Shown here: piece after piece, positions 1-7,706 of the stretch
How positions within the stretch are numbered: position 1 is the stretch's first letter
Layout: each line of letters starts with the position of its first letter
NCBI RefSeq assembly: GCF_030819275.1
Contig: NZ_JAUTBL010000001.1
Location: 1 to 64,000 of the forward strand
Length of the DNA: 64,000 nt
Reading direction: 5' to 3'
Source: Agrobacterium larrymoorei
GTDB taxonomy: Bacteria > Pseudomonadota > Alphaproteobacteria > Rhizobiales > Rhizobiaceae
The notes under the pieces: generated by a model
The model's input: the letters and a program-made list of their open reading frames with translations, nothing else
Databases searched by the model: none
What the model was told of the DNA's origin: nothing
Program-made: the position numbers and the translations under genes

Positions 1-22
1 TAACAATATCATGATATTGTTA
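1..22. repeat. Perfect 22-bp palindrome at window edge
   Basis: Positions 1-11 are the exact reverse complement of 12-22 (right half TGATATTGTTA). The arms are AT-rich and uninterrupted, so this could be a dimeric repressor operator or a small hairpin. No T-run follows that would make it a convincing terminator. The gene it might serve lies outside the window, so its role is unknown. Confidence 0.6.
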
Positions 23-454
23 TTATTCCAGGTCGTCAACTCAATCACCTGCCGTCAGCACCCACTCAAATCCTGTTCACGCTTACTTACAAATACTCCA
101 CATGTAACCAAAAAATATAGAATTATCTCGTGTCGCAGAGTCACTTTTATCATCGGTCACCAGATTTTGTCGACACCCCTCCGACCAACTCACTTAATCA
201 TCCAGGGCATAATGTATAGATAAATTTACAGCTGTCGTTAGGATTTTATATATTTACGCCCATCAAAAATAAACACCTAAAACACGCGTTCAAAGAGCTG
301 CCGCTAACTTACAAAAAAACGAAGACCAAGAAGCATTTACCAAAACCGAGTTCACAGCACATTCGCAGATGAATGCCTTGGCACGAGCGTTATTTTCTGG
401 AGCACGATAAGCTCGCGGCTGAGCAGGTAGTCGAAAATTGAATAGCGAGATGTC
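23..454. other. AT-rich stretch without a recognisable gene
   Basis: The short open frames on both strands have no ribosome binding site and no recognisable protein. The base composition is markedly more AT-rich than the operons to the right, which fits the neighbouring decayed insertion sequence or horizontally acquired DNA. I saw no IS6-type terminal repeat here. Confidence 0.5.
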
Positions 455-778
455 AGGTTATTTTGGGTCGTTATGGGATTTAGCTGCCGCAATCTCGAGC
501 AGATGATGGGAGACGAGGCGTGCTAGTGAATCATCCCGAGCTCTATCGTTGGGCTGAGAAATATGAACCAGAAATTTAAAAGCGGCTACTTTTATTGGCG
601 CCGGCCTCAATTGACGAGTTGGCATATCGATGAGATCGATGTGAAGATTCGCAGCAAGTGGACATATCTGCACCGGGCCGTCGTTCCTCGATAGAAACGC
701 TGACGATCTCAACCAGAAACTTCTCCTTGACATAAACCCGTTTGATAGCAAATAACTGGCCCAAATTGTTGAGACCCA
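455..778 (+). pseudogene. IS6-family transposase remnant
   Basis: The plus strand translates in pieces into a typical IS6/IS26-family transposase. Around 470-510 it reads CRNLEQMMGD. After a one-base frame change near 510-520 it continues as VNHPELYRWAEKYEPEI, then meets an in-frame TAA near 575. It resumes as SWHIDEIDVKIRSKWTYLHR around 610-680. The WHIDE motif carries the first catalytic Asp of the DDE domain and is followed by the conserved KW.YLHRAV segment. A stop follows that segment, and the remaining catalytic residues and the C-terminus are not visible. The element is therefore frameshifted, interrupted and truncated, and cannot make active transposase. The open frames on the opposite strand here are its shadows. 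Confidence 0.8.
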
Positions 779-779
779 C

Positions 780-1523
780 CTAGAGTTCAAGTCGGAAGCG
801 GTACCTGTCTGACCGGTAGGTTACCACAGCGAACTCGATTGGCAGTCCATCCAATGTCCGGGCAACTCGGGTGACGACAAGTACGGCCGAACCCTGATCG
901 ATCTCTAGTAACTTTGCAGTTGCTTTTGACGCAATCTGCGCCTCGATAAATTCGAATCCTCCAGTTATGTGAACAGACAGGCGTTCGCGAAGCCATGCAT
1001 ACAGTGAGTTTGATGTCAGATAGTCCAGTGTTGGCGGAGGCGTGGAGCCAAAAATGTCTGGCCTTATCCACGAAACCGAATGGCCGATAAGCCGGTCGTT
1101 TGCCTTCAGCAGACGCTCCACCATGAACGGAGTGTCCGAAGACGAAAGGCCGAGGGCATGCGTGGCTTCACCGGAGGCCCTTGCCCACCCTGCTTTCAGA
1201 GCTGCAAACGAAGGCGCAAGCCCACGTAACTGCATATCCTCTGTGAAGCCACCTATCTGGCTTACAGGTTGATCGACCTTCGGGCCAAGTACGACTGAGC
1301 CTACACCCGAGCGGCGCAAAAGCATTCCCTCTTGAACCAGACTATTAAGCGCCGCTCTTGCCGTAGTGCGACTGATGCCGAAGGCACTGTTGAGCTCCGC
1401 CTCCGTCGGCATCGTCTCACCGGGCTCAAACTCACCTTCATTCAGACTCCGGCGAAGAATCCTGGCGACTTGCAGCCACTTAGGCGTGCCATCATTCACA
1501 AGGCTAGCGTCTTTCCACGCCAT
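780..1523 (-). CDS. GntR/HutC-family transcriptional regulator
   Basis: The protein has 247 residues, the usual size for the HutC subfamily. A winged helix-turn-helix spans about residues 15-78, with the recognition region SAFGISRTTARAALNSLVQE. A UTRA effector-binding domain follows from about residue 98 to the end and should bind a small sugar- or amino-acid-like ligand. The gene is divergent from the PfkB/BtpA/ABC operon. Two near-identical operator-like sequences lie in the shared intergenic region, one just upstream of its own start, so autoregulation and control of the operon are likely. The effector cannot be named; a phosphorylated sugar made by the adjacent kinase is one possibility. 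Confidence 0.88.
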   Translation of the reverse strand: MAWKDASLVNDGTPKWLQVARILRRSLNEGEFEPGETMPTEAELNSAFGISRTTARAALNSLVQEGMLLRRSGVGSVVLGPKVDQPVSQIGGFTEDMQLRGLAPSFAALKAGWARASGEATHALGLSSSDTPFMVERLLKANDRLIGHSVSWIRPDIFGSTPPPTLDYLTSNSLYAWLRERLSVHITGGFEFIEAQIASKATAKLLEIDQGSAVLVVTRVARTLDGLPIEFAVVTYRSDRYRFRLEL

Positions 1524-1534
1524 ATGCTCCCCTC

Positions 1535-1550
1535 AAATGTAATTACAAAG
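1535..1550. promoter_or_regulatory. Putative GntR operator, copy 1
   Basis: The sequence AAATGTAATTACAAAG contains the perfect palindrome TGTAATTACA and lies about 11 bases upstream of the GntR start codon, over its presumed leader. A copy differing at one position occurs at 1689-1704 before the operon. HutC-type regulators commonly bind paired palindromic sites of this kind, so this is a likely autoregulatory operator. Confidence 0.6.
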
Positions 1551-1688
1551 ATCTCATATCATTTCACAATATTGGCTCACAAGGGCGAATTTCACACCGC
1601 CCGAAACACAGGCATAAAAGCATAATTTGCTCACAAAAAAAGCAATCATACAGATTGCATATGTTGTGATCATTTAGCAGTTGACTCT

Positions 1689-1704
1689 AAATGTCATTAC
1701 AAAG
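1689..1704. promoter_or_regulatory. Putative GntR operator, copy 2
   Basis: The sequence AAATGTCATTACAAAG matches copy 1 at 15 of 16 positions and ends about 35 bases before the PfkB start codon. A -35-like TTGACT at 1681-1686 directly precedes it, so binding here would cover the probable operon promoter. Repression by the divergent GntR protein is the simplest reading. Confidence 0.6.
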
Positions 1705-1739
1705 TAACAAAGCTGTATCCCCTTGTTTAAGGAGCGCTC

Positions 1740-2639
1740 ATGTCTCGCTATTTGTTTGTCGGCGATATCAGTCTGGACCTCAGCATGTCGGCGCCACACG
1801 TGCCAGCGCCTGACGAGAAGGTGCACTGCTCGGCCATTTCTGAAGCTGTCGGCGGCGTAGTGACAAACACGGCTGTCGCGTTTCTGAAGGCCGGCGGCAG
1901 CCCAACTCTGGTAACCCAGCTTGGCGACGACCTAGCCTCACGCTCAATCCTCGCCCACATGTCCCAATACGATCTCGACTTCTGCCCTGCCATGACCCCC
2001 GGCACCTTGTGCCGTGTGGTCACGTTTCTTGAGCCGCATGGCGAAAAAAGGCTGCTGCTCTACCCCGGAGTGTCCATCTTTCCGCACGCCGACGTCATCT
2101 CAGATCTCGACCTGTCTGATATCGCTCATATCCATACGTCCTTTTTCGGGCCTGCTGCACACGGCTTGGTCGAACGTGCCCGCTCCGCAAATCTGCCCTG
2201 GTCCATCGATCTTGAGCCTGCGACATTTTCCAGTGGCATAGACGCACTCGCAGATGCCCTGCTAGGCGCCAGCGTCGTGTTTGTGAATGACAGGGCCGCA
2301 GCCGCTTTGGGTGACGATCCCGTTGCAAAACTTCATTCAATGGGCGCCCAGACAATCATTCGCAGCCGTGGCGCAGAAGGAGCGGAGCTCCATCAAAGCG
2401 GCATCGTCATCACCGCCCGACCACCTCTCGGCGTGCCCATTATTGACACCACAGGTGCGGGCGACTGCCTCGCGGGATGGTTTCTCGCCGGACAGGCGGC
2501 CAGCTGGGCGCCCGAGGTCATAATACGCCGCGCCGTGATCGCCGCCACTCTGTCCTGCAGGAGCGTCGGCGCTCAATCCGGCTATCCGAGCCTGGAAGAA
2601 GTCAAAAGTTACTCTGTAAATACGGAAGAGATCACATGA
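1740..2639 (+). CDS. PfkB-family carbohydrate kinase
   Basis: This is a 299-residue ribokinase/PfkB-type kinase that should phosphorylate a sugar or nucleoside with ATP in the cytoplasm. The N-terminus (LFVGDISLDLS) and the glycine-rich segment VGGVVTNTAVAFLKAGG match the first PfkB signature. DTTGAGDCLAGW, with the catalytic base near Asp242, is the second. A ribosome binding site (AAGGAG) lies just before the ATG. It is the first gene of the operon, and its stop overlaps the start of the BtpA-like gene (ATGA). Its place beside a sugar-type ABC transporter suggests it phosphorylates the imported sugar. The substrate cannot be told from sequence. Confidence 0.88.
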   Translation: MSRYLFVGDISLDLSMSAPHVPAPDEKVHCSAISEAVGGVVTNTAVAFLKAGGSPTLVTQLGDDLASRSILAHMSQYDLDFCPAMTPGTLCRVVTFLEPHGEKRLLLYPGVSIFPHADVISDLDLSDIAHIHTSFFGPAAHGLVERARSANLPWSIDLEPATFSSGIDALADALLGASVVFVNDRAAAALGDDPVAKLHSMGAQTIIRSRGAEGAELHQSGIVITARPPLGVPIIDTTGAGDCLAGWFLAGQAASWAPEVIIRRAVIAATLSCRSVGAQSGYPSLEEVKSYSVNTEEIT

Positions 2640-3481
2640 CAGCCCCCATCGTATTGCCTGCGAAAGCCAACGCACTACAGGCACATTTCACTAAACCCAA
2701 ACCAATCATCGGGGTAATTCATCTCAGGGCACTCCCGGGGGCACCGCGCTACGAGGGCGAAGCAATGGCATCGATCATCTCCGCGGCGATCAAAGACGCC
2801 AAGACGCTCGCCAACGGTGGTATCGACGGCATCATGATCGAGAATGCCAGCGACATGCCGTTCTCCCGCCCCGAGGATATCGGTTTCGAGACCGTAGCAG
2901 GCCTTACTGCCGTTTGTCAGGAAGTGCGCAATGCGGTTGATACACCAATTGGCATAACATGCGTTGCCAACGGAGCGATCCCAGGTCTTGCGGTGGCAAA
3001 AGCCGTCGGAGCGAAATGGGTGCGAGTGAATCAGTGGGTCAATGCCTATGTGGCCAATGAAGGATTTCTCAATGGGCCAGCAGCCCAGGCGTTGCGATAT
3101 CGCTCCAATATCGGCGCGAAGGATGTTTCGATCTTTGCCGACGTTCATGTGAAATTCGGCGCTCATGCGATCACCTCCGACAGATCAATTACCGAACAGG
3201 CAACCGACGCAGAATGGTTCGATGCCGATGTATTGATTGCGACAGGCACGCGAACGGGATCTCCCACACAGCCGGATGAGGTGAACGAGGTGCGCGCAGG
3301 AACAAACCTCCCTGTTATTGTCGGTTCGGGATTATCTCCGGAACAGGTCCCTGCCCTGATGCAGGTCGCGGACGGTGCCATTATCGGACAGTGGCTCAAG
3401 GTCGATTCCCGCTGGTGGAATCCGGTCGATCCCGCCCGTGTCGAGGCCTTGATGACTGCAATGGAAAAGGTGCGGCGATGA
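2636..3481 (+). CDS. BtpA/SgcQ-family TIM-barrel protein
   Basis: A 281-residue protein starting at the ATG that overlaps the kinase stop codon; an in-frame extension upstream lies inside the kinase gene and is unlikely. Family motifs include GVIHLRALPGAPRY near residue 26, GIDGIMIEN, FADVHVKFGAH and GTRTGSPT, with the phosphate-binding-like IVGSGLS near the C-terminus. The family has a TIM-barrel fold. BtpA is known for a role in photosystem I assembly, and SgcQ sits in the cryptic E. coli sgc sugar operon. Here the context (sugar kinase, ABC importer) argues for a sugar-phosphate enzyme, possibly an aldolase or isomerase; this is inference. Confidence 0.82.
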   Translation: MTAPIVLPAKANALQAHFTKPKPIIGVIHLRALPGAPRYEGEAMASIISAAIKDAKTLANGGIDGIMIENASDMPFSRPEDIGFETVAGLTAVCQEVRNAVDTPIGITCVANGAIPGLAVAKAVGAKWVRVNQWVNAYVANEGFLNGPAAQALRYRSNIGAKDVSIFADVHVKFGAHAITSDRSITEQATDAEWFDADVLIATGTRTGSPTQPDEVNEVRAGTNLPVIVGSGLSPEQVPALMQVADGAIIGQWLKVDSRWWNPVDPARVEALMTAMEKVRR

Positions 3482-4212
3482 CGAGCCTGACGGGAGATAC
3501 GGACGTCTTCTCGTCGGCGGCTGCTTCCGGGCCTCCTAAGGCTTCGGTTATGTTCGTTGCCTATCGACAGGACGATCTACCTGGAATTTATGCTGAACAT
3601 CACAGGAAAGCGGTTCTTTCGGTGCTGCACGAACTGGCGGATGAGGGCTGGACGCTGGCCCTGCGCAAAGTGTTCGATCCGGCGTCGAACAATGATCCGA
3701 TGGGTATCGATACCGGCTTTACACATGACCACGATATCGCTGGCGTGTTTGAAGCCCCGAGCCTTGAGGTAGCGATCGAAGGCACAATCAGGTTGGAAAA
3801 GGCTGGCTGGGCCCGGGCTTTCCGAACAGAATGGCTCATGGGCGTGAAGGAGTTTGCGCCGGTGATGGGTGACGGCGCAATCTCCGATCACGCATGGGTC
3901 TTTCTCGCACTGTGGGAATGGAACGACCAATGGTGTGAAGCAACGCCATCGGAACGCACCGAATACGACTTTGAGTGCGATATAGCCTTCAAAGGTGACC
4001 TCGCCCACAAAGTAAACATTGCGGGCCGCCATCGTATGGACTGGTCGCATCGCTGGCACCATCTCGGTGCCTGGGAAGTGGCCCATCCGGATATCGCAGA
4101 CTCCGCCATTCGCGGCCACGAGGTCGTCGCTGATTTCAAATTTACCACATCCCGACACATCGTGGGCCGCCTGACGCCGCTCTCCGACCTTCTTGCGACG
4201 AGGTTTCTTTAA
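3478..4212 (+). CDS. Conserved hypothetical protein in sugar operon
   Basis: The product has 244 residues from the ATG that overlaps the BtpA-like stop (ATGA). I do not recognise a named family with certainty. Two halves resemble dimeric alpha/beta-barrel (EthD/ABM-like) modules: ASVMFVAYRQDDLPGIYAEH at residues 23-42, then DIAGVFEAPSLEVAIEGTIR and EWLMGVKEFAPVM. The second half is rich in Trp and His (HRMDWSHRWHHLGAW). No signal peptide or membrane segment is visible, so it is probably cytoplasmic. Its tight coupling to kinase, TIM barrel and importer points to an enzymatic or binding step in the same sugar pathway. Confidence 0.7.
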   Translation: MTSLTGDTDVFSSAAASGPPKASVMFVAYRQDDLPGIYAEHHRKAVLSVLHELADEGWTLALRKVFDPASNNDPMGIDTGFTHDHDIAGVFEAPSLEVAIEGTIRLEKAGWARAFRTEWLMGVKEFAPVMGDGAISDHAWVFLALWEWNDQWCEATPSERTEYDFECDIAFKGDLAHKVNIAGRHRMDWSHRWHHLGAWEVAHPDIADSAIRGHEVVADFKFTTSRHIVGRLTPLSDLLATRFL

Positions 4213-4213
4213 C

Positions 4214-4513
4214 ATGACAAACTCGATCTGGATCCATTATTCCCGCCCACGCCCGCATTGGTATCTGCTCAGTGATGCCGAAAAGACCGCACTGGAAGAG
4301 AGCTGGAACGCAGTTCGCGACAAGGCGAAAGCAATTGGTGGAGCGACGCAGGGACGCTTTCACATCCGTGGTCAGCACGATTTTCAGGAGGTCGAGATCT
4401 GGACCTTTCCGCAGACAACGGATGCCTTTGATCATTGGGCGAATCTGTGTGTCGCGCGCTACAACGAGTTCTACGCCTTCTCCAACAATATCGGGCTGGA
4501 GCTGGACGTATGA
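4214..4513 (+). CDS. Small hypothetical protein in sugar operon
   Basis: A 99-residue protein whose ATG follows the previous stop by one base; its own stop overlaps the next start. The sequence begins NSIWIHYSRPRPHWYLLSD, continues with a charged helix (ALEESWNAVRDKAKAIGG) and then EVEIWTFPQTTDAFDHW. This alternation of strands and helices suggests a single ferredoxin-like alpha/beta domain, as in dimeric alpha/beta-barrel proteins. No catalytic motif is recognised. It may partner the 244-residue protein encoded just upstream. Confidence 0.65.
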   Translation: MTNSIWIHYSRPRPHWYLLSDAEKTALEESWNAVRDKAKAIGGATQGRFHIRGQHDFQEVEIWTFPQTTDAFDHWANLCVARYNEFYAFSNNIGLELDV

Positions 4514-5274
4514 GCCAGCCCCTGCTCGAAGCCATCGGCATCCGTCGCACCTTTGGGCATGTTCAGGCTCTGAGAGGGGCGGACTTCAACGTCTTTCCAA
4601 ACGAGATCGTGGCGCTGATCGGCGACAATGGAGCAGGAAAGTCGACTTTGGTGAAAATCCTGTCGGGCGCGGAGCGCCCTGACGGCGGCTCCCTTAAAAT
4701 TGATGGCCAGGAGGTCCGTTTCGGATCGCCACTTGATGCTCAACTCAATGGCATCGCGACGGTATATCAGGACCTGGCGCTCGCGCCCGATCTGACGCCA
4801 GCCGAAAATCTATTTCTCGGCCGGGAAATCCTCAAGCCCGGCGTCCTCGGGAAGCTAGGCTTCATAGACCGCAGCACGATGCGGACCCGCGCTGTCGAGC
4901 AATTCGCCAAGCTTGGCGTGCAATTGAAATCCCAAAGGGTCGCCATCGATACGCTGTCGGGAGGACAAAGACAGTCCGTGGCAATCGCCAGGGCCGCGAT
5001 GTGGGCACGCAAGCTCGTCATACTCGATGAACCAACCGCCGCCCTGGGGGTGATTCAGACGCAACGTGTGCTTGACCTATGCAAGAGGGTTCGAGACGCG
5101 GGAACTTCCGTCGTGCTCATCAGCCACAACATGACGCAGGTTGTTGAGGTTGCAGATCGGGTTCAGGTGCTTCGACTTGGCCAGACCGTCGCCGACCTGC
5201 GCGCCAGCGAGACCAATGTCGAAAACCTTGTGCGGGCGATGACCAGCGGACAGGTAACGGAGAAAATTGCATGA
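4510..5274 (+). CDS. Sugar ABC transporter ATP-binding protein
   Basis: A 254-residue ATPase starting at the ATG overlapping the preceding stop. It shows Walker A GDNGAGKST, the Q-loop region TVYQDLALAP, signature LSGGQRQ and Walker B LVILDEPTAALG. It has one nucleotide-binding domain rather than the fused pair of RbsA/XylG, so it resembles FrcA-like single-domain ATPases that work as homodimers. It should energise the permease encoded by the next gene (ATGA overlap). The transporter belongs to the ribose/fructose-type (CUT2) class. Confidence 0.92.
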   Translation: MSQPLLEAIGIRRTFGHVQALRGADFNVFPNEIVALIGDNGAGKSTLVKILSGAERPDGGSLKIDGQEVRFGSPLDAQLNGIATVYQDLALAPDLTPAENLFLGREILKPGVLGKLGFIDRSTMRTRAVEQFAKLGVQLKSQRVAIDTLSGGQRQSVAIARAAMWARKLVILDEPTAALGVIQTQRVLDLCKRVRDAGTSVVLISHNMTQVVEVADRVQVLRLGQTVADLRASETNVENLVRAMTSGQVTEKIA

Positions 5275-6308
5275 GCGACGAAACGACCGTAGCAGACGTC
5301 AGGTCGACCGAAGACCGCCTTCTGCGCATCGTTACAGCCGGTTGGATCTTCTTTCTACTGATGGCGCTGATCATGATCTTCGCCGTATTGCGGCCTGCGC
5401 AATTCGGCTCTGGCTACAATCTCCAGCAATTGGCGATCAACGCCGCAATCCTCCTCGTCCTGGCAACGGGACAAACTTATGTCATCATCACATCCGGGAT
5501 CGATCTGTCTATCGGTTCGTTGCTCGTATTTGCATCCGTGGTATCTGCCAAGATTATGCTTGCGCTCTCCGGCGCCGATGGGGCCACTTACGGCACAACG
5601 GCTGCCGGCTGGGACATTATCGCTATCGGCACAGCCGCAGCACTCATAAGCGGCGGCCTGTGGGGAGCGCTCAACGGGTTTCTGATCGCGGTCGCCCGCA
5701 TACAGCCGCTCATTGTTACGCTCGGCACTCTCGGCATGGCGCTCGGCGGCGCGCAGATCCTGTCAGGCGGCGTGGACGTTCGCGCCATGCCGGAGCTTCT
5801 GGTGACCCATGTCGGTTCCGGCCGCCTGCTTGGAATACCGATGCTCGTAGTCATCGCGGCCATCACGGTTGTCATTGCCGGAATCGTTCTTCATCTGACG
5901 CGTTTCGGCCTGCAGGTCTTCGCGGTGGGCTCGAATGCAGAAGCCAGCAGACGTTCCGGCATCCCAACGACTGCGCGCCTCATCCAGGTCTATACGATCT
6001 CGGGAGTGATGGCGGGCATAGCCGCGGTCATGGCGAATGCTCGTTTTGCCACGACCACGATCAACGGTCACGCCATGGACAATCTTGCAACGATATCGGC
6101 CGTTGTGCTCGGCGGAACCAGTTTGTTCGGAGGGGCCGGCACAGTCTTTGGGACGGTCGTCGGCGTCTTTATTCCAATCATCCTTCTCAATGGCTTTGTC
6201 ATCCCCGGCATTCCGCCGTTCTGGCAGACTGTCGCGATGGGTGCCGTGCTGATCCTCGCCGTCTGGATCGATCAACTCAAACGACGGCTTCGCAAACGCG
6301 GCAAGTGA
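5271..6308 (+). CDS. Sugar ABC transporter permease (RbsC/FrcC-like)
   Basis: A 345-residue hydrophobic protein with about eight to ten predicted membrane segments, starting at the ATG that overlaps the ATPase stop. CUT2 permease hallmarks are visible: TYVIITSGIDLSIGSLLVF near residue 65 and AVGSNAEASRRSGI near residue 222, the coupling loop that contacts the ATPase. A glycine-rich VVLGGTSLFGGAGT follows. It forms the inner-membrane pore for the sugar bound by the downstream periplasmic protein. Confidence 0.92.
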   Translation: MSDETTVADVRSTEDRLLRIVTAGWIFFLLMALIMIFAVLRPAQFGSGYNLQQLAINAAILLVLATGQTYVIITSGIDLSIGSLLVFASVVSAKIMLALSGADGATYGTTAAGWDIIAIGTAAALISGGLWGALNGFLIAVARIQPLIVTLGTLGMALGGAQILSGGVDVRAMPELLVTHVGSGRLLGIPMLVVIAAITVVIAGIVLHLTRFGLQVFAVGSNAEASRRSGIPTTARLIQVYTISGVMAGIAAVMANARFATTTINGHAMDNLATISAVVLGGTSLFGGAGTVFGTVVGVFIPIILLNGFVIPGIPPFWQTVAMGAVLILAVWIDQLKRRLRKRGK

Positions 6309-6347
6309 CGCCACTGCCGTAATGAAAAGGGGAACAAAGGAAAAGCC

Positions 6348-7301
6348 ATGAAAAAAGCTATCGTCGTCACCACCATCACATCTGCCTTGCTTGCAGCATC
6401 CGCCTGGACTGCGACAGCCCAGGAAGAAAAGAGCGTCTCGCTTGTTCTCGGATCTAGCGGCAGCCCCTTTTATCAGGCCATGCAGTGCGGAGCCAAAGCC
6501 AAGGCCAAGGAGTTAGGATTGTCGTTGACTGTCTCGGCGGCAGACCAATTCGCAGCAGATGCACAGATCCCAGTGATCAACGCCGTTACTGCCGCGGGCC
6601 CGAAAGTTGCGGCCATTGTCCCCACCGACATGCAGGCGTTGATCCCACCAATGCGCGAACTATCCACACGCGGGACCAAGGTTATCACGGTCGATCAGAC
6701 GATCGCAGATACGAGCTTTGTCCACACGCAGATCCTGACCGACAACGAAGCTGGCGGCGGAATGGCGGCTGACCAAATAGCATCATTGATCGGCAAAACC
6801 GGCAAGGTGCTGGTGATCACCCAGCCACCAGGCTCGTTGGCACAGGACGCGCGCGCAGCTGGTTTCGAGAAGACATTGAAGGAAAAATACCCACAGATCA
6901 CGTTCCTGGGTGCGCAATACCAGTCGAATGATCCGCAAAAGGCGGCGGAAATCGTCACCTCGACGCTATCCGCTCATCCCGATCTCGCTGGCATTTTTAG
7001 CACCAACGATCAGGGCGCGATTGGCGCAGTAACCGGATTGCGTCAAGCGGGCGCTGTCGGGCGTGTGAAAATGGTCGCCTATGATGCAGCAAGTGCCGAG
7101 GTCGCAGCTCTGAAGAAAGGTGACATTCAGGCGCTTATTGCGCAAAATCCAAAACTTGAAGGCGAAGTTGCAATGGAGACGGCGGCCAAACTGATCGCCG
7201 GTGAGAAACTGCAACCCGTTACCATGACTGAAATTGTCGCCATCACCAGCGGTAATCTGGAGTTGGCGAAAAAGTACGAATACATCGCCGACTGCATGTG
7301 A
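6348..7301 (+). CDS. Sugar ABC transporter periplasmic binding protein (RbsB-like)
   Basis: A 317-residue protein with a clear Sec signal peptide (KKAIVVTTITSALLAASAW, cleavage probably after TATA). The mature part follows the Peripla_BP_4 pattern of ribose- and fructose-type binding proteins, with LVLGSSGSPFYQAMQCGAK at the N-terminus, AAIVPTDMQALIPPMRE, IFSTNDQGAIGAV and VAYDAASAEVAALKKGDIQA. A purine-rich ribosome binding site (AAAGGAAAAG) precedes the ATG. It is the last gene of the operon and is followed by a hairpin that looks like a terminator. The ligand is unknown. Confidence 0.92.
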   Translation: MKKAIVVTTITSALLAASAWTATAQEEKSVSLVLGSSGSPFYQAMQCGAKAKAKELGLSLTVSAADQFAADAQIPVINAVTAAGPKVAAIVPTDMQALIPPMRELSTRGTKVITVDQTIADTSFVHTQILTDNEAGGGMAADQIASLIGKTGKVLVITQPPGSLAQDARAAGFEKTLKEKYPQITFLGAQYQSNDPQKAAEIVTSTLSAHPDLAGIFSTNDQGAIGAVTGLRQAGAVGRVKMVAYDAASAEVAALKKGDIQALIAQNPKLEGEVAMETAAKLIAGEKLQPVTMTEIVAITSGNLELAKKYEYIADCM

Positions 7302-7307
7302 GTTGAC

Positions 7308-7342
7308 GAGGGTTGCAGTACAGCGCTGCAGCCCTCCATTTT
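7308..7342 (+). terminator. Hairpin after the sugar operon
   Basis: An 11-base stem (GAGGGTTGCAG with CTGCAGCCCTC, one G-T pair) closes a seven-base loop right after the binding-protein stop codon. The following CATTTTG is only a weak T-run, so termination may be partial or Rho-assisted. Confidence 0.6.
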
Positions 7343-7491
7343 GGGGCTGGAGCGGCGTCGGAGCGCGGATCGTTAATGGCGTTATCGCAGGTGATCGGCG
7401 ATCACAGTAACCGGTTCACGCAAGCACGCCATTCAGACACCGCACCTCCCGTCGCCATTGTATCGGCAAGAATTAAGTTCAAGGTCACGAA

Positions 7492-7662
7492 CTAGGCGGA
7501 ATACGAAGCAGGTTTTCGTCGGCGTGACAGCCTGACAATTTGGATAACGCTGGAGCCGGTGCCGTCCTGATAGGCGCGGAGGTGGCAACCGCGCAATTCC
7601 AATCCACTGGTCGAGATATCAAGCATGGTGATCGCTAGATGCTTTGCGACATAGCGAGACAT
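7492..7662 (-). CDS. Possible small protein, 56 aa
   Basis: An ATG-initiated frame on the minus strand gives 56 residues with a plausible composition (LDISTSGLELRGCHLRAYQD, ending in a basic SRRRKPASYSA). A GGAG lies about 15 bases before the ATG, further than usual. I do not recognise a family. It occupies a region of about 360 bases between the sugar-operon hairpin and the MarR gene that otherwise shows nothing. It may be a chance frame. Confidence 0.22.
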   Translation of the reverse strand: MSRYVAKHLAITMLDISTSGLELRGCHLRAYQDGTGSSVIQIVRLSRRRKPASYSA

Positions 7663-7706
7663 TGGTCAGAGCCCGACTCCGCGTGGTGAAGTTCGCGCAA
7701 CACCTG

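Noticed and set aside
458..790. Minus-strand open frames of 110 and 67 codons
   Set aside because: They lie antisense to the IS6 transposase fragments found on the plus strand and have no ribosome binding sites.
5267..6322. A 351-codon frame overlapping the sugar permease gene
   Set aside because: Its composition is Arg/His-rich nonsense, while the overlapping frame is a clear permease with family motifs.
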